DNA of 64,000 nt from Desulfobacula sp964636495 (GTDB lineage Bacteria; Desulfobacterota; Desulfobacteria; Desulfobacterales; Desulfobacteraceae): contig CAZWSL010000002.1 in assembly GCA_964636495.1 (NCBI GenBank), positions 62,001 to 126,000 of the forward strand. The letters are read 5' to 3'. Position 1 is the stretch's first letter. Each line of letters opens with the position of its first letter. Below, one piece after another: positions 16,932-24,763 of the stretch. Under the pieces are notes generated by a model that worked only from the letters and a program-made list of their open reading frames with translations, had not been told where the DNA came from and did no database searches. Made by a program: the position numbers and the translations under genes.

Positions 16932-17402
16932 ATGATGGACTCCCGGTTCTTTGAATTTTTAGGAAATTATTTTCTGCATACTGCACAATATCAAAAGCAG
17001 GCAGAGGCACTCCAGAGCTGGATAGACCAGGGAGGCTCCGGCTTTGAGGAGATTGCCGATCTGTTTAAGGAAACTTACGGTGTCAAGGCAGATGTCTCTT
17101 CCGATGCATTTATGTCTGCTTTCCAAAAATTTCAGGAAAACTATATGGAATTGTTTTCAATATCCCCAATGGTTGCCAATGAAAAATATACAGAACTGAA
17201 AAAGAAATATGACGAACTGAAAAAAGAGTGCGAAGATCAGAAAAAAATAATCGAGACTCTTACATCACTGTCAAATTTGAAAGAGACGGTTCAGGAAAAT
17301 ATGAACCAGGGCATTGATCAGGTAATGAAAAATCAGAAAGAATTATTCAAACATATGATGGGCGGTTTTTATAGCGGGAAAAACGATTCAAAAGAAAAAT
17401 AA
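16932..17402 (+). CDS. Coiled-coil protein of the PHA synthase operon, PhaE-like
   Basis: The 156-residue product is not firmly recognised. Residues 1-90 are helical (FFEFLGNYFLHTAQYQKQAE near the start). Residues 90-115 form a clear coiled coil (ELKKKYDELKKECEDQKKI), and the end is hydrophilic. Size and heptads resemble the C-terminal oligomerisation part of PhaE and short granule-associated proteins. It lies between the phasin and phaE genes, 28 bases before the latter, and the three share a strand. A role in organising the synthase or granule surface is inferred from position only. Two adjacent ATGs are possible; GGAG stands 12 bases upstream. Confidence 0.6.
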   Translation: MMDSRFFEFLGNYFLHTAQYQKQAEALQSWIDQGGSGFEEIADLFKETYGVKADVSSDAFMSAFQKFQENYMELFSISPMVANEKYTELKKKYDELKKECEDQKKIIETLTSLSNLKETVQENMNQGIDQVMKNQKELFKHMMGGFYSGKNDSKEK

Positions 17403-17430
17403 CCGTCTGAATAAAAATTAATCAAGGTGA

Positions 17431-18546
17431 ATGATATATATGGACAATCAAGAGAAAGAAAACAGTTTTGCCAATCCGTTTTCAGAAAATTTCATGGAAA
17501 CGGCTTCAAAATTCTGGGAAAATTCATTTAAACTGCAGACAGATGCCGTGGAAAGCATGTCTGGATTCATGGATTATTTTAAAACTGAATCCAGCCGTTC
17601 TAAAATGGATCATTTTTTTAAGATGGGCAGCAGTATCAATAAGTTTGCTTTATCCTTTTTCAGCAATCCGAAAAATTTGAGCGGGTTTGCAGGAGCATCT
17701 GAGGTCATCCCTGTATTGACAATGAATCTGGCCAATCGTCTGACGGCTGCTTTTGCCGACATCCAGAATATGGTTGCCGATAAAAGTTCAAAGATGGGAA
17801 AAAATATTAAAAAACTGAACATGGATGATTTCAATGCCGGTATATTTACCATCTGGAAGGAACTCTATCATTCCGATTTTCAGAAGTTTTACAATATTCC
17901 ACAACTGGGCATTGCCAGGAATTACCAGGAACAGATGAATACAGCAATGGATACGGGCAATCAATTTTTCATGGCGTTTTCAGAATTTATGAATCTGCTG
18001 CTGGTTCCTGTGGAAAAAGCAGGCGTTTCAGTGATGGAAACCTACCAGGAAATGGTGGATAATAATCAATTGTCCGATGATCCGAAAGCTATATATAAAT
18101 TGTGGATTAAAACCCTTGAGGGCTTTTATATGCAGCTGCTTCAGTCCCCGGAGTACAGCCGGGCATTAAATGATGTCATTAATACCCATGCAGCATATAA
18201 AAAATCACATGGGCAGATACTGAAGGCATTTCTTCAAACATTCGATATCCCTACAAACAGCGAAATGGATGAATTGTACAAGGAAATATATCAGTTAAAA
18301 AAGAAGATACGGGGGCTTGAAAAAAAATCAATATCAATGGAAAAAATCGTTGAAAAAAAGAACACCCGGACCCGCAGGACAATAAAGGCAGGTACAAAGA
18401 AAGCCACTGCTGCTGCAGGAACAACTAAAAAAACAACTGCAAAGACGACGTCAGGAACAGCAAAAAAGAAAGCAGGTGCGGTAACGCGTAAAACCCAGAC
18501 AAGAACCCGTACTGCAAAAACAACAACTGCTAAAACTGAACAATAA
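17431..18546 (+). CDS. phaE: Class III PHA synthase PhaE subunit with a histone-H1-like basic tail
   Basis: The 371-residue protein is the non-catalytic partner that activates PhaC in class III PHA synthases. Its central block (GMxR-like QLGIARNYQEQMN, then LLLVPVEKAGVSVMETYQEM and KAIYKLWIKTLEGFYMQLL) matches the PhaE pattern, followed by a short coiled coil (residues about 282-305). From about residue 310 to the end the composition changes to Lys/Thr/Ala/Arg repeats (TRTRRTIKAGTKKATAAAGT and similar). These resemble histone H1 or the nucleoid-binding tail of the phasin PhaF, which tethers granules to DNA in Pseudomonas. Ordinary PhaE proteins are not known to me to have such a tail. ATG 17431 or 17440 may start it. 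phaC follows 35 bases on. Confidence 0.85.
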   Translation: MIYMDNQEKENSFANPFSENFMETASKFWENSFKLQTDAVESMSGFMDYFKTESSRSKMDHFFKMGSSINKFALSFFSNPKNLSGFAGASEVIPVLTMNLANRLTAAFADIQNMVADKSSKMGKNIKKLNMDDFNAGIFTIWKELYHSDFQKFYNIPQLGIARNYQEQMNTAMDTGNQFFMAFSEFMNLLLVPVEKAGVSVMETYQEMVDNNQLSDDPKAIYKLWIKTLEGFYMQLLQSPEYSRALNDVINTHAAYKKSHGQILKAFLQTFDIPTNSEMDELYKEIYQLKKKIRGLEKKSISMEKIVEKKNTRTRRTIKAGTKKATAAAGTTKKTTAKTTSGTAKKKAGAVTRKTQTRTRTAKTTTAKTEQ

Positions 18547-18581
18547 GAAAACATTTAGATTTAAATAATCGGGAAAGTACA

Positions 18582-19658
18582 ATGAGCAATTCAAATATTG
18601 ATGTTGAATTAATCTTGAAAAAATTAGCTGACACTGCTGAACAGGCAGGTGACCAGGCAAAAAAAGCGTATGATGTGATGTTGGATGAAATGGATACAGA
18701 TATATCCACAACCCCCTATGATATTGTATATCAGGAAGATCGGGTCAAATTAAAACATTATGTGCCTGAGACAGTAAAGAGTAAAACCCCTCTTTTAATT
18801 GTATATGCATTGATTAACAGGGAAACCATGCTGGACCTTCAACCCGAGAGGAGTGTGGTCCAGTCATTTTTAGCCCGCGGCCAGGAAGTATATATGGTGG
18901 ATTGGGGATATCCAACTAGAAAAGACCGCTTTGTCACCATTGATGATCATGTGAACTGGTATCTGGATGACATGGTGGATGTGATTCGGGACCGGCACGG
19001 AACTGATAAAATCAACCTGATGGGAATCTGCATGGGTGGGAGCTTCTGTGTTATGTATGCTGCTCTTCATCCGGAGAAAATAAAAAATCTGGTGACCACG
19101 GTGACACCCACTAATTTTGAAACCACTGATGGACTCCTGTTTTTATGGTCAAAAGAGATGAATCCGGACAACCTGGTGGCGACTGCCGGTAATCTCTCCG
19201 GTGATGCCATGAACCTGGGGTTTTTACTGATGAATCCGGCCCGTCTGATGATTGATAAATATGTCGGGTTCATGGAGAATATGGATAAAAAGGATTTTGT
19301 GGAAAATTTTATCCGGATGGAGCGGTGGATATTTGACAGCCCGGATGTACCGGGTGAAACATTTAAACAGTTTATTACAGACTGCTACCAGAAAAATCTC
19401 CTCATACAGAACCGCCTGGAACTGGGGGGTAAAAGAGTGGATCTGAAAAATATCACCATGCCGCTTTTTAATATCTATGCCAGATTTGATCATCTGGTTC
19501 CGCCGTCAGCCGCCAGACACCTGTCCGGAAAAGTAGGCTCCAGAGATGTGACAGATCTGTGCCTTGATACCGGACATATTGGAATCTATGTCAGTTCAAA
19601 ATATCAAAAAGAGTTTGCACCCGGTATCGTGAAATGGCTCAATGAGCGGGAGAATTAA
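18582..19658 (+). CDS. phaC: Class III poly(3-hydroxyalkanoate) synthase, catalytic subunit
   Basis: The 358-residue alpha/beta hydrolase polymerises (R)-3-hydroxyacyl-CoA into PHA. The lipase-like box GICMGG puts the nucleophile at Cys150. The other triad members are Asp303 (ARFDHLVPP) and His332 (DTGHIGIYV). Length and spacing are almost identical to the class III enzyme of Allochromatium vinosum (Cys149, Asp302, His331, from memory). The DWGYPTRKDRF and VNWYLDDMVD blocks are also typical. Class III synthases need PhaE, which is encoded immediately upstream. The expected monomer is short chain (C3-C5). Confidence 0.96.
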   Translation: MSNSNIDVELILKKLADTAEQAGDQAKKAYDVMLDEMDTDISTTPYDIVYQEDRVKLKHYVPETVKSKTPLLIVYALINRETMLDLQPERSVVQSFLARGQEVYMVDWGYPTRKDRFVTIDDHVNWYLDDMVDVIRDRHGTDKINLMGICMGGSFCVMYAALHPEKIKNLVTTVTPTNFETTDGLLFLWSKEMNPDNLVATAGNLSGDAMNLGFLLMNPARLMIDKYVGFMENMDKKDFVENFIRMERWIFDSPDVPGETFKQFITDCYQKNLLIQNRLELGGKRVDLKNITMPLFNIYARFDHLVPPSAARHLSGKVGSRDVTDLCLDTGHIGIYVSSKYQKEFAPGIVKWLNEREN

Positions 19659-19811
19659 CCATTTATTTTTTAATACATATTATGTACCTTAAAAGGCGGG
19701 AACGGGCAGATCTGATTTGTTTTTTTCTGCCGGATACCCAAAAGCGAAATAAAAATGCGAAGTGTTTACTTCGTTATTCCATATAAATGTTATATATTAA
19801 GGATGTTATTC

Positions 19812-20861
19812 ATGAACAACACCACAGACTATTTCAACACGATCTGCTTGATTACCAATGCGATCAGTACCACCTCCAAATATGAAGACCTGCTGGATCT
19901 GGTTGTCAGCAGTGCGGTGGAGGCAATGAACGGTAAAGGCGCTTCCCTTTTTCTGGCCAGTGAAGATAATGAATATTTTGTTTCAGTGGCCAATACAGGG
20001 CTTTCCGAAAATTATCATCATGCCAACCCCATGCGTGTTCAGAAAATCATTGATACGGTATTGGGAGAAGGCGGATATCTCTCTGTCGAAGATGCGACCA
20101 GTGATTTGAGAATCCCGAATCATCAGGCAAAAATAGATGAAGGAATTGCCTCTCTCCTGGCGGTCCCGGTCATGGTTAAAGGATACTTCAGAGGGGTTCT
20201 GACACTCTATACCGCGGAAACCAGAAAATTTACTGATAAAGAGATTACCCTTTTAAAAACCCTGGCAGAGCAGGGGGGACTAGCTATTGAGCGAGCCAAA
20301 CTGATCAAGGGATTGTCAACACATATCAAGGCATTTAAACGGGTATCGGAAAATATAAATTCCAGCCTTGATATCAAAAATATCCTGACAACCCTCACCT
20401 GCGATACCTGTGATGCACTGGAACTGAAAGGTGCTTTGATCCGCCTGAAGGATGAAGATACAGATGAACTGAAACTGGTAGCCAGTTGCGGGTTAAGCCA
20501 GGAGTTTCTGGACAAGGGGCCGGTATATACTGAAAAAGGGTTTGCAAAAGTGATGAAAGGGGAAGTGATTGTTGTTAAGGATATCAGCGACAGCAAATTC
20601 ATACCATACCATGAGGAAATCCTGAAAGAGGGGATTGCCTCCATTCTTTCGGTTCCCGTTAAAACCAAAAACCATGTGATCGGAATCATGAATTTATACT
20701 CCAGTGTGAGAACCAGCTTTTCCCAGGGAGTGAAGGATATGGCCCAGGCCTTTGCCATTCAGGGAGGAATCGCCATACATAATGCCAGTGCGTATTTAAA
20801 GCTACATGAGACAAAAGAGTCTCTGGAACAGGATATATGGGGATACCGTTCATGGTTTTAA
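19812..20861 (+). CDS. Tandem GAF-domain protein in the PHA operon
   Basis: The product of about 349 residues consists of two GAF domains (roughly residues 5-165 and 175-345) and nothing else recognisable: no kinase, cyclase or DNA-binding part. Each repeat has the pattern seen in ligand- or redox-sensing GAFs, with GIASLLAVPVMVKGYFRGVLTLYT in the first and GIASILSVPVKTKNHVIGIMNLYS in the second. AAGG precedes ATG 19812; the frame is open from 19755. It overlaps the next gene by 25 bases, so the two proteins are probably made together. A regulatory or scaffolding role toward that hydrolase is inference. Confidence 0.85.
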   Translation: MNNTTDYFNTICLITNAISTTSKYEDLLDLVVSSAVEAMNGKGASLFLASEDNEYFVSVANTGLSENYHHANPMRVQKIIDTVLGEGGYLSVEDATSDLRIPNHQAKIDEGIASLLAVPVMVKGYFRGVLTLYTAETRKFTDKEITLLKTLAEQGGLAIERAKLIKGLSTHIKAFKRVSENINSSLDIKNILTTLTCDTCDALELKGALIRLKDEDTDELKLVASCGLSQEFLDKGPVYTEKGFAKVMKGEVIVVKDISDSKFIPYHEEILKEGIASILSVPVKTKNHVIGIMNLYSSVRTSFSQGVKDMAQAFAIQGGIAIHNASAYLKLHETKESLEQDIWGYRSWF

Positions 20862-22594
20862 ACAGGGATCCATTTGGCATTCAGATAGTGGGTGAAGTTT
20901 GGCAGGCACAACTGAAATTCATGCAGGATGCTCTGGAGTACTCCGTTGATACCTGGCAGAAAACATTTCTGTTTCAGGATGTCCTCCGAAAACGGGGCAA
21001 TGAGTTTATTGAGAACCGAAAGCAGGGCAATCCGCCGGTTCTTGATTTTAAATATAAAATCATCTGCGACGGAAGAAATCTGGAGCAGCCTGTAAATTAT
21101 GCACTGGCCCGGATATTTCATCGGGAAAAACATCCCCATGACCCCAATACAAGGCCGGTGGTGATAATTGATCCAAGAGCCGGCCATGGTCCTGGCATCG
21201 GTGGATTCAAAGAGGAATCAGAAGTCGGTATTGCCTTGAAAAACAGACACCCTGTCTATTTTATCATGTTTTTTGCCAATCCTGTTGCCGGCCAGACTAT
21301 TGACGATGTGCTGGATGCTGAGATTGAATTCCTGGAACGGGTCAAGGAAGCCCATCCAGATGCAGGGAAACCAGCTGTGATTGGAAACTGCCAGGCAGGA
21401 TGGGCCACAGCTCTGATTGCTGCCAGCCGGCCGGATCTTACCGGCCCTGTTATGCTTAACGGTGCGCCTCTCTCCTATTGGGCAGGAAATGGTCTGAACA
21501 CTCCGCTACGGATTAAAGGCGGCCTGACCGGGGGTAACTGGATGGCCTCACTCTTTTCGGATTTCGGGAATGGCAGATTTGATGGTGCCCACCTGGTTTC
21601 CGGGTTTGAAGACCTGAATCCTGCCAATACCTTATGGAAAAAACCATACCATCTTTTTTCCAATGTGGATCAAGAGGAAAAGCGATACCTTGGTTTTGAA
21701 CGATGGTGGGGTGGATTTTTCTTTATGACAAAGGAGGAAATCCGGTTTATTACAGAATCGTTGTTTATCGGCAACTTTCTGGAGCAGGGGAAAGTGCAGC
21801 TGAACAGCGGCAGTATTGATCTGAAAAACATAACAGATCCTGTTATTGTTTTTGCTTCCCATGGGGATAATATCACCTCTCCCCAGCAGGCATTGAGCTG
21901 GATTCCTGCTGTCTGGGAGTCGGAAGATAAAATCATGGATCACAAAAGAATCATCATTTATCTCATTCATAAGAATATCGGGCATCTGGGCATCTTTGTT
22001 TCAGGCGGTGTGGCCAGGAAGGAGCATAAAGAACTGCTGGCACATATGGAACTTTTTGAACAACTGACACCTGGTCTGTATGAAATGGTTATTTCGGAAA
22101 AAGAGAAAACAGATGGATCTCTGGATATCCGGTTTGAGCCCAGAACCATAAAAGATATTTCCCGGCTTAACGACGATAGCGGTCAAAAAGCATTTGAAGT
22201 CGTCAACTGGGTATCTCAGCTCAATGATCAGTGGTATCATATCTGTTTAAGCCCTTTTATCCGGCGGTTTATCAATGAATACACCGCTGCATTTATCCGG
22301 AAACAGCATCCGCTGCGTCTGGAAAGATCTCTCTGGTCGGATCTGAATCCGGCTCTGATACCGGTGAAAACCATGTCCACCTTTGTACGGAAAGAGAGAA
22401 AACCGGCATCTGAGGATAATCCATTTTCCATGATTGAACAGCACCTCTCCAATTGCATTGGAATTCAGCTTGATTATTACCGGAATCAACGGGATCTTTT
22501 TTCTTCAACTCTCTTTTTCACTCTGTATGGTAATCCAATGGCCATTGCCTGGTATGATTTTTTTCATTCAACAGTGGAGGAAAAACAGAGGTGA
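20837..22594 (+). CDS. DUF3141-like alpha/beta hydrolase with Cys nucleophile, related to PHA synthases
   Basis: The 585-residue protein resembles the DUF3141 family, which is distantly related to PHA synthases. It has the strand VVIIDPRAGHGPGIGGFK and a nucleophile elbow GNCQAGW (Cys185) in place of the usual serine. An Asp lies in FASHGDNITSPQQA and a His in NIGHLGIFVSGG, completing a plausible Cys-Asp-His triad. The last 200 residues are helical and lack motifs I know. Relatives are often longer and occur near acyl-CoA genes; their reaction is not established. Here it sits in the PHA operon between a GAF protein and PhaJ, so work on hydroxyacyl-CoA or the polymer is likely. ATG 20837 or 20852 could start it. 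Confidence 0.8.
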   Translation: MGIPFMVLNRDPFGIQIVGEVWQAQLKFMQDALEYSVDTWQKTFLFQDVLRKRGNEFIENRKQGNPPVLDFKYKIICDGRNLEQPVNYALARIFHREKHPHDPNTRPVVIIDPRAGHGPGIGGFKEESEVGIALKNRHPVYFIMFFANPVAGQTIDDVLDAEIEFLERVKEAHPDAGKPAVIGNCQAGWATALIAASRPDLTGPVMLNGAPLSYWAGNGLNTPLRIKGGLTGGNWMASLFSDFGNGRFDGAHLVSGFEDLNPANTLWKKPYHLFSNVDQEEKRYLGFERWWGGFFFMTKEEIRFITESLFIGNFLEQGKVQLNSGSIDLKNITDPVIVFASHGDNITSPQQALSWIPAVWESEDKIMDHKRIIIYLIHKNIGHLGIFVSGGVARKEHKELLAHMELFEQLTPGLYEMVISEKEKTDGSLDIRFEPRTIKDISRLNDDSGQKAFEVVNWVSQLNDQWYHICLSPFIRRFINEYTAAFIRKQHPLRLERSLWSDLNPALIPVKTMSTFVRKERKPASEDNPFSMIEQHLSNCIGIQLDYYRNQRDLFSSTLFFTLYGNPMAIAWYDFFHSTVEEKQR

Positions 22595-22660
22595 TTTCTT
22601 AAATTTTATATCAAAGTCATTCACATCAATAGATAATAAAACATAATAGAGAGGAAAGAT

Positions 22661-23083
22661 ATGTCAGGAAAAACAATTGCAGAACTCACTGAGGGTGAAA
22701 CAGCGACATTCACTAAAACAGTGTCTGAGGCAGATGTGTATATGTATGCCGGTGTTACCGGGGATTTAAATCCAGCCCATATTAATGAGGCGTATGCTGA
22801 AAATACGTTCTTTAAAACCCGGATAGCCCACGGTATGCTTTTAGGGGGATTTATTTCTGCGGTTATCGGTACGCAGCTTCCAGGTCCCGGGACGATTTAT
22901 GTCAACCAGGAGTTGAGTTTCAAGGCACCGGTGTTCTTTGGTGATACCGTAACAGCAGTAGTTGAAGTGACTGAAATCAACGAAGAAAAAAATCGGGTCA
23001 TTCTGAAGACGATCTGTGTGAATGAAGCAGGCAAACTGCTGGTGGACGGCAGTGCACTGGTGAGTCCTCCCAAGAAAAAATAA
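22661..23083 (+). CDS. phaJ: (R)-specific enoyl-CoA hydratase, MaoC-like
   Basis: The 140-residue hot-dog fold enzyme adds water to trans-2-enoyl-CoA to give (R)-3-hydroxyacyl-CoA, the PHA synthase substrate. The hydratase motif is clear: GVTGDLNPAHINEAYA supplies the catalytic Asp and His near residues 33-38, followed by RIAHGMLLGGF and ELSFKAPVFFGDTV. Length fits PhaJ. A GAGAGG site precedes the ATG. Placed last in the plus-strand PHA run, it links beta-oxidation or crotonyl-CoA to storage; no phaA or phaB is in the window. It converges on phaR with a 14-base gap. Confidence 0.93.
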   Translation: MSGKTIAELTEGETATFTKTVSEADVYMYAGVTGDLNPAHINEAYAENTFFKTRIAHGMLLGGFISAVIGTQLPGPGTIYVNQELSFKAPVFFGDTVTAVVEVTEINEEKNRVILKTICVNEAGKLLVDGSALVSPPKKK

Positions 23084-23097
23084 ACAGGAAAGCTTTT

Positions 23098-23553
23098 TTA
23101 ATCGTCCTTTGTCTCTTTTTTGACGGCGCCGGAAAAAAATCTCAGCGGATCCATATTTTGAAATGCTTTTTCGGCCATGGTGGAGAAGTCCATGCCCAGT
23201 TCCATATACTGATTCATCTGGTCGTCCATCTGTTTGCGATATCCCAGATAGTTTTCAATTGTTTTCTCAAGATATTTTTCAAAGAAATCATGAAGATAAC
23301 TTTCACCGTACTGGATGGCCAGATGGAGCAGAGAAACCGGCAGTACTGAATTGTCTTCCTTTGCCTTGTTCATGATGATCTGGGTAAGTACCAGTGCAGT
23401 GACTTCTTTTTTTGTGGTAACGTCGATAACTTTAATCTGAAATCCCTTTTTGATCAGGGCTGAGACATCATCCAGTGTGATATAGGCGCTCTGCTTCGTA
23501 TTGTATAATCGCCTGTTCGGATATTTTTTAATGGTGATGAGTGTGCCGGGCAT
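23098..23553 (-). CDS. phaR: PHA accumulation regulator PhaR
   Basis: The 151-residue repressor has the characteristic N-terminal PHB/PHA DNA-binding domain (ITIKKYPNRRLYNTKQSAYI, then LDDVSALIKKGFQIKVIDV, residues 5-65), with a helical middle and a C-terminal amphipathic part. In characterised systems PhaR binds both nascent PHA and DNA: polymer titrates it away, releasing phasin genes and its own gene. It is read opposite to phaJ and divergently from the second phasin. A palindrome related to those at the two phasin promoters lies inside its own promoter. Confidence 0.93.
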   Translation of the reverse strand: MPGTLITIKKYPNRRLYNTKQSAYITLDDVSALIKKGFQIKVIDVTTKKEVTALVLTQIIMNKAKEDNSVLPVSLLHLAIQYGESYLHDFFEKYLEKTIENYLGYRKQMDDQMNQYMELGMDFSTMAEKAFQNMDPLRFFSGAVKKETKDD

Positions 23554-23631
23554 TTGCTTTTCCTTATTCTAATTTAGGAGCTCGTATAAAGATCTCTTGA
23601 TGATCTTCAGTTGTATTTATCATTTCTCTTC

Positions 23632-23660
23632 ATGTTATATTGCAACATATAATATGTCAA
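23632..23660 (-). promoter_or_regulatory. phaR promoter with internal operator
   Basis: On the minus strand TTGACA (23660-23655) and a weaker TAACAT are separated by 17 bases. The near-palindrome TGTTGCAATATAACA lies across the spacer and -10 (within 23632-23648). It shares TGTTGCA with the reverse complement of the first phasin operator. A protein here would block the promoter, consistent with PhaR repressing itself. Confidence 0.55.
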
Positions 23661-23740
23661 GTTACTTTTTATAATTCAAAATTATATTGATAATAATATG
23701 AATTTATAGTAAGTTTTACTTATATTTTTCAATGAGCCAG

Positions 23741-23796
23741 ATAAATTGTGCAACGCACAATTTATCTCTTGACAAATTGGGTTTATGCTGTATGAT
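23741..23796 (+). promoter_or_regulatory. Second phasin promoter with perfect palindromic operator
   Basis: Two 11-base arms (ATAAATTGTGC at 23741-23751 and its exact complement at 23755-23765) flank AAC. The core TTGTGCAACGCACAA ends 8 bases before TTGACA (23769-23774), which is 16 bases from TATGAT (23791-23796). The core and its distance to the -35 match the promoter of the PHA operon at 16.3 kb. Confidence 0.65.
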
Positions 23797-23902
23797 ATAC
23801 TGCATGAAGAGATATGTTTCAGGCAGTGAGATCCTGACAAAACATTGCCTTTTGCCAAAAATGACGCATTTAAAAATGAATTATCAATAAAAAGGAAAAA
23901 AA

Positions 23903-24163
23903 ATGGAAACACCTAAAATTGCAAAACAGATGATTGGATTTCAAAAAGTGGTTTTTAACAACAGTTTCAATTCACTGGCAACTGTCCAGGACCAGACAGA
24001 AACCATGGTCAAAAACTTTATGGGACAATTCCCATGGGTTAATGAAGATGCTAAAAAACAGATGGATGAATCTTACGCCTACATTAAAAAAGCCAGAGAT
24101 GACTTTAAAAAAGCAGTGGATGACGGATTTACCCAGTTTGAAAAGCTGATGGATCAAAAATAA
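23903..24163 (+). CDS. phaP: Phasin-like PHA granule protein, second copy
   Basis: The 86-residue helical protein is a paralogue of the phasin at 16.5 kb, sharing the F-Q-K-x-x-F-x-N-S-F opening and the ARDDFKKAVDDGF segment near the end. It is a single-gene unit: its own TTGACA/TATGAT promoter with a perfect TGC/GCA palindrome lies upstream, and a strong 40-base perfect hairpin lies downstream. AAGGA precedes the ATG. Two phasins under the same type of operator could coat granules at different stages or levels. Confidence 0.75.
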   Translation: METPKIAKQMIGFQKVVFNNSFNSLATVQDQTETMVKNFMGQFPWVNEDAKKQMDESYAYIKKARDDFKKAVDDGFTQFEKLMDQK

Positions 24164-24308
24164 ATTCAGCTCTTCATTTGTATCAGAGCCGATCTGATAC
24201 TTTCCAACTGTGTAAGCCTTTAACCGGATTCTGTTTTTTTACAACCGGAAATTGCCCCTTCTTGATAAAAAAAATTGTTTCAAAGCTGAGTCTGTATCTG
24301 CTTTGGGA

Positions 24309-24348
24309 AAAAATCATTAGGGTGGTCATGACCACCCTAATGATTTTT
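24309..24348. terminator. Bidirectional hairpin terminator after the second phasin
   Basis: A perfect 20-base inverted repeat with adjoining arms (left arm starts AAAAATCATTAGGGTGG) has A-runs on one side and T-runs on the other. It would stop transcription from the phasin gene and from the opposite direction. It lies about 145 bases after the phasin stop. Confidence 0.75.
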
Positions 24349-24500
24349 AATATTTTACCTGTATGATTCCTTAATTTTCAGTCCTGTACGCTATCATTGC
24401 CTATATCTTTTCTGGTGATATCATAACACGATAGTTGAATTTATTCCCTCTGATTGACAATCCCTGATCAATGTCAGTCAGCATACTGATGTTCTTATTT

Positions 24501-24637
24501 TATACAGTATTCACAGGCAGAGTTATTGATAAAGCATGTATCCAGACCCTTGGCTGCCTTAAATCAACTGTTTCCATTTAACAGTATTGTCAAAGATGTA
24601 CTGACAAGTCATCTCCTGTCTGTGAATAAACTGTATC
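24501..24637. repeat. Imperfect inverted repeat in the 24.16-24.76 kb intergenic region
   Basis: About 20 bases beginning ATACAGTATTCACAGGCAG (from 24502) recur in reverse complement as ATACAGTTTATTCACAGACAG (24637 back to about 24617), some 95 bases apart. Weaker matching TGTCA/CTGATG segments flank both arms. Apart from this and the terminator I see nothing coding in the 600-base gap. It could be a remnant of a small transposable element or a structured RNA. Confidence 0.35.
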
Positions 24638-24763
24638 ATCAGGTGTTGACACGGGAATCCAGTTTAATATTGCCAATTTAAATGGATTTATGATATTTAA
24701 ATATAATCCATACAGAAAACCACACTTTCCAGATACGGCAGTAACTGAAAATATATCTCTTCA

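Noticed and set aside
19700..19740. Hairpin GGCAGA/TCTGCC after phaC considered as a terminator.
   Set aside because: The loop is long, one pair is mismatched and no T-run follows the stem, so I do not call it.
20207..20758. A 183-codon minus-strand frame opposite the GAF protein.
   Set aside because: Shadow of the plus-strand GAF domains; no start signal or motif.
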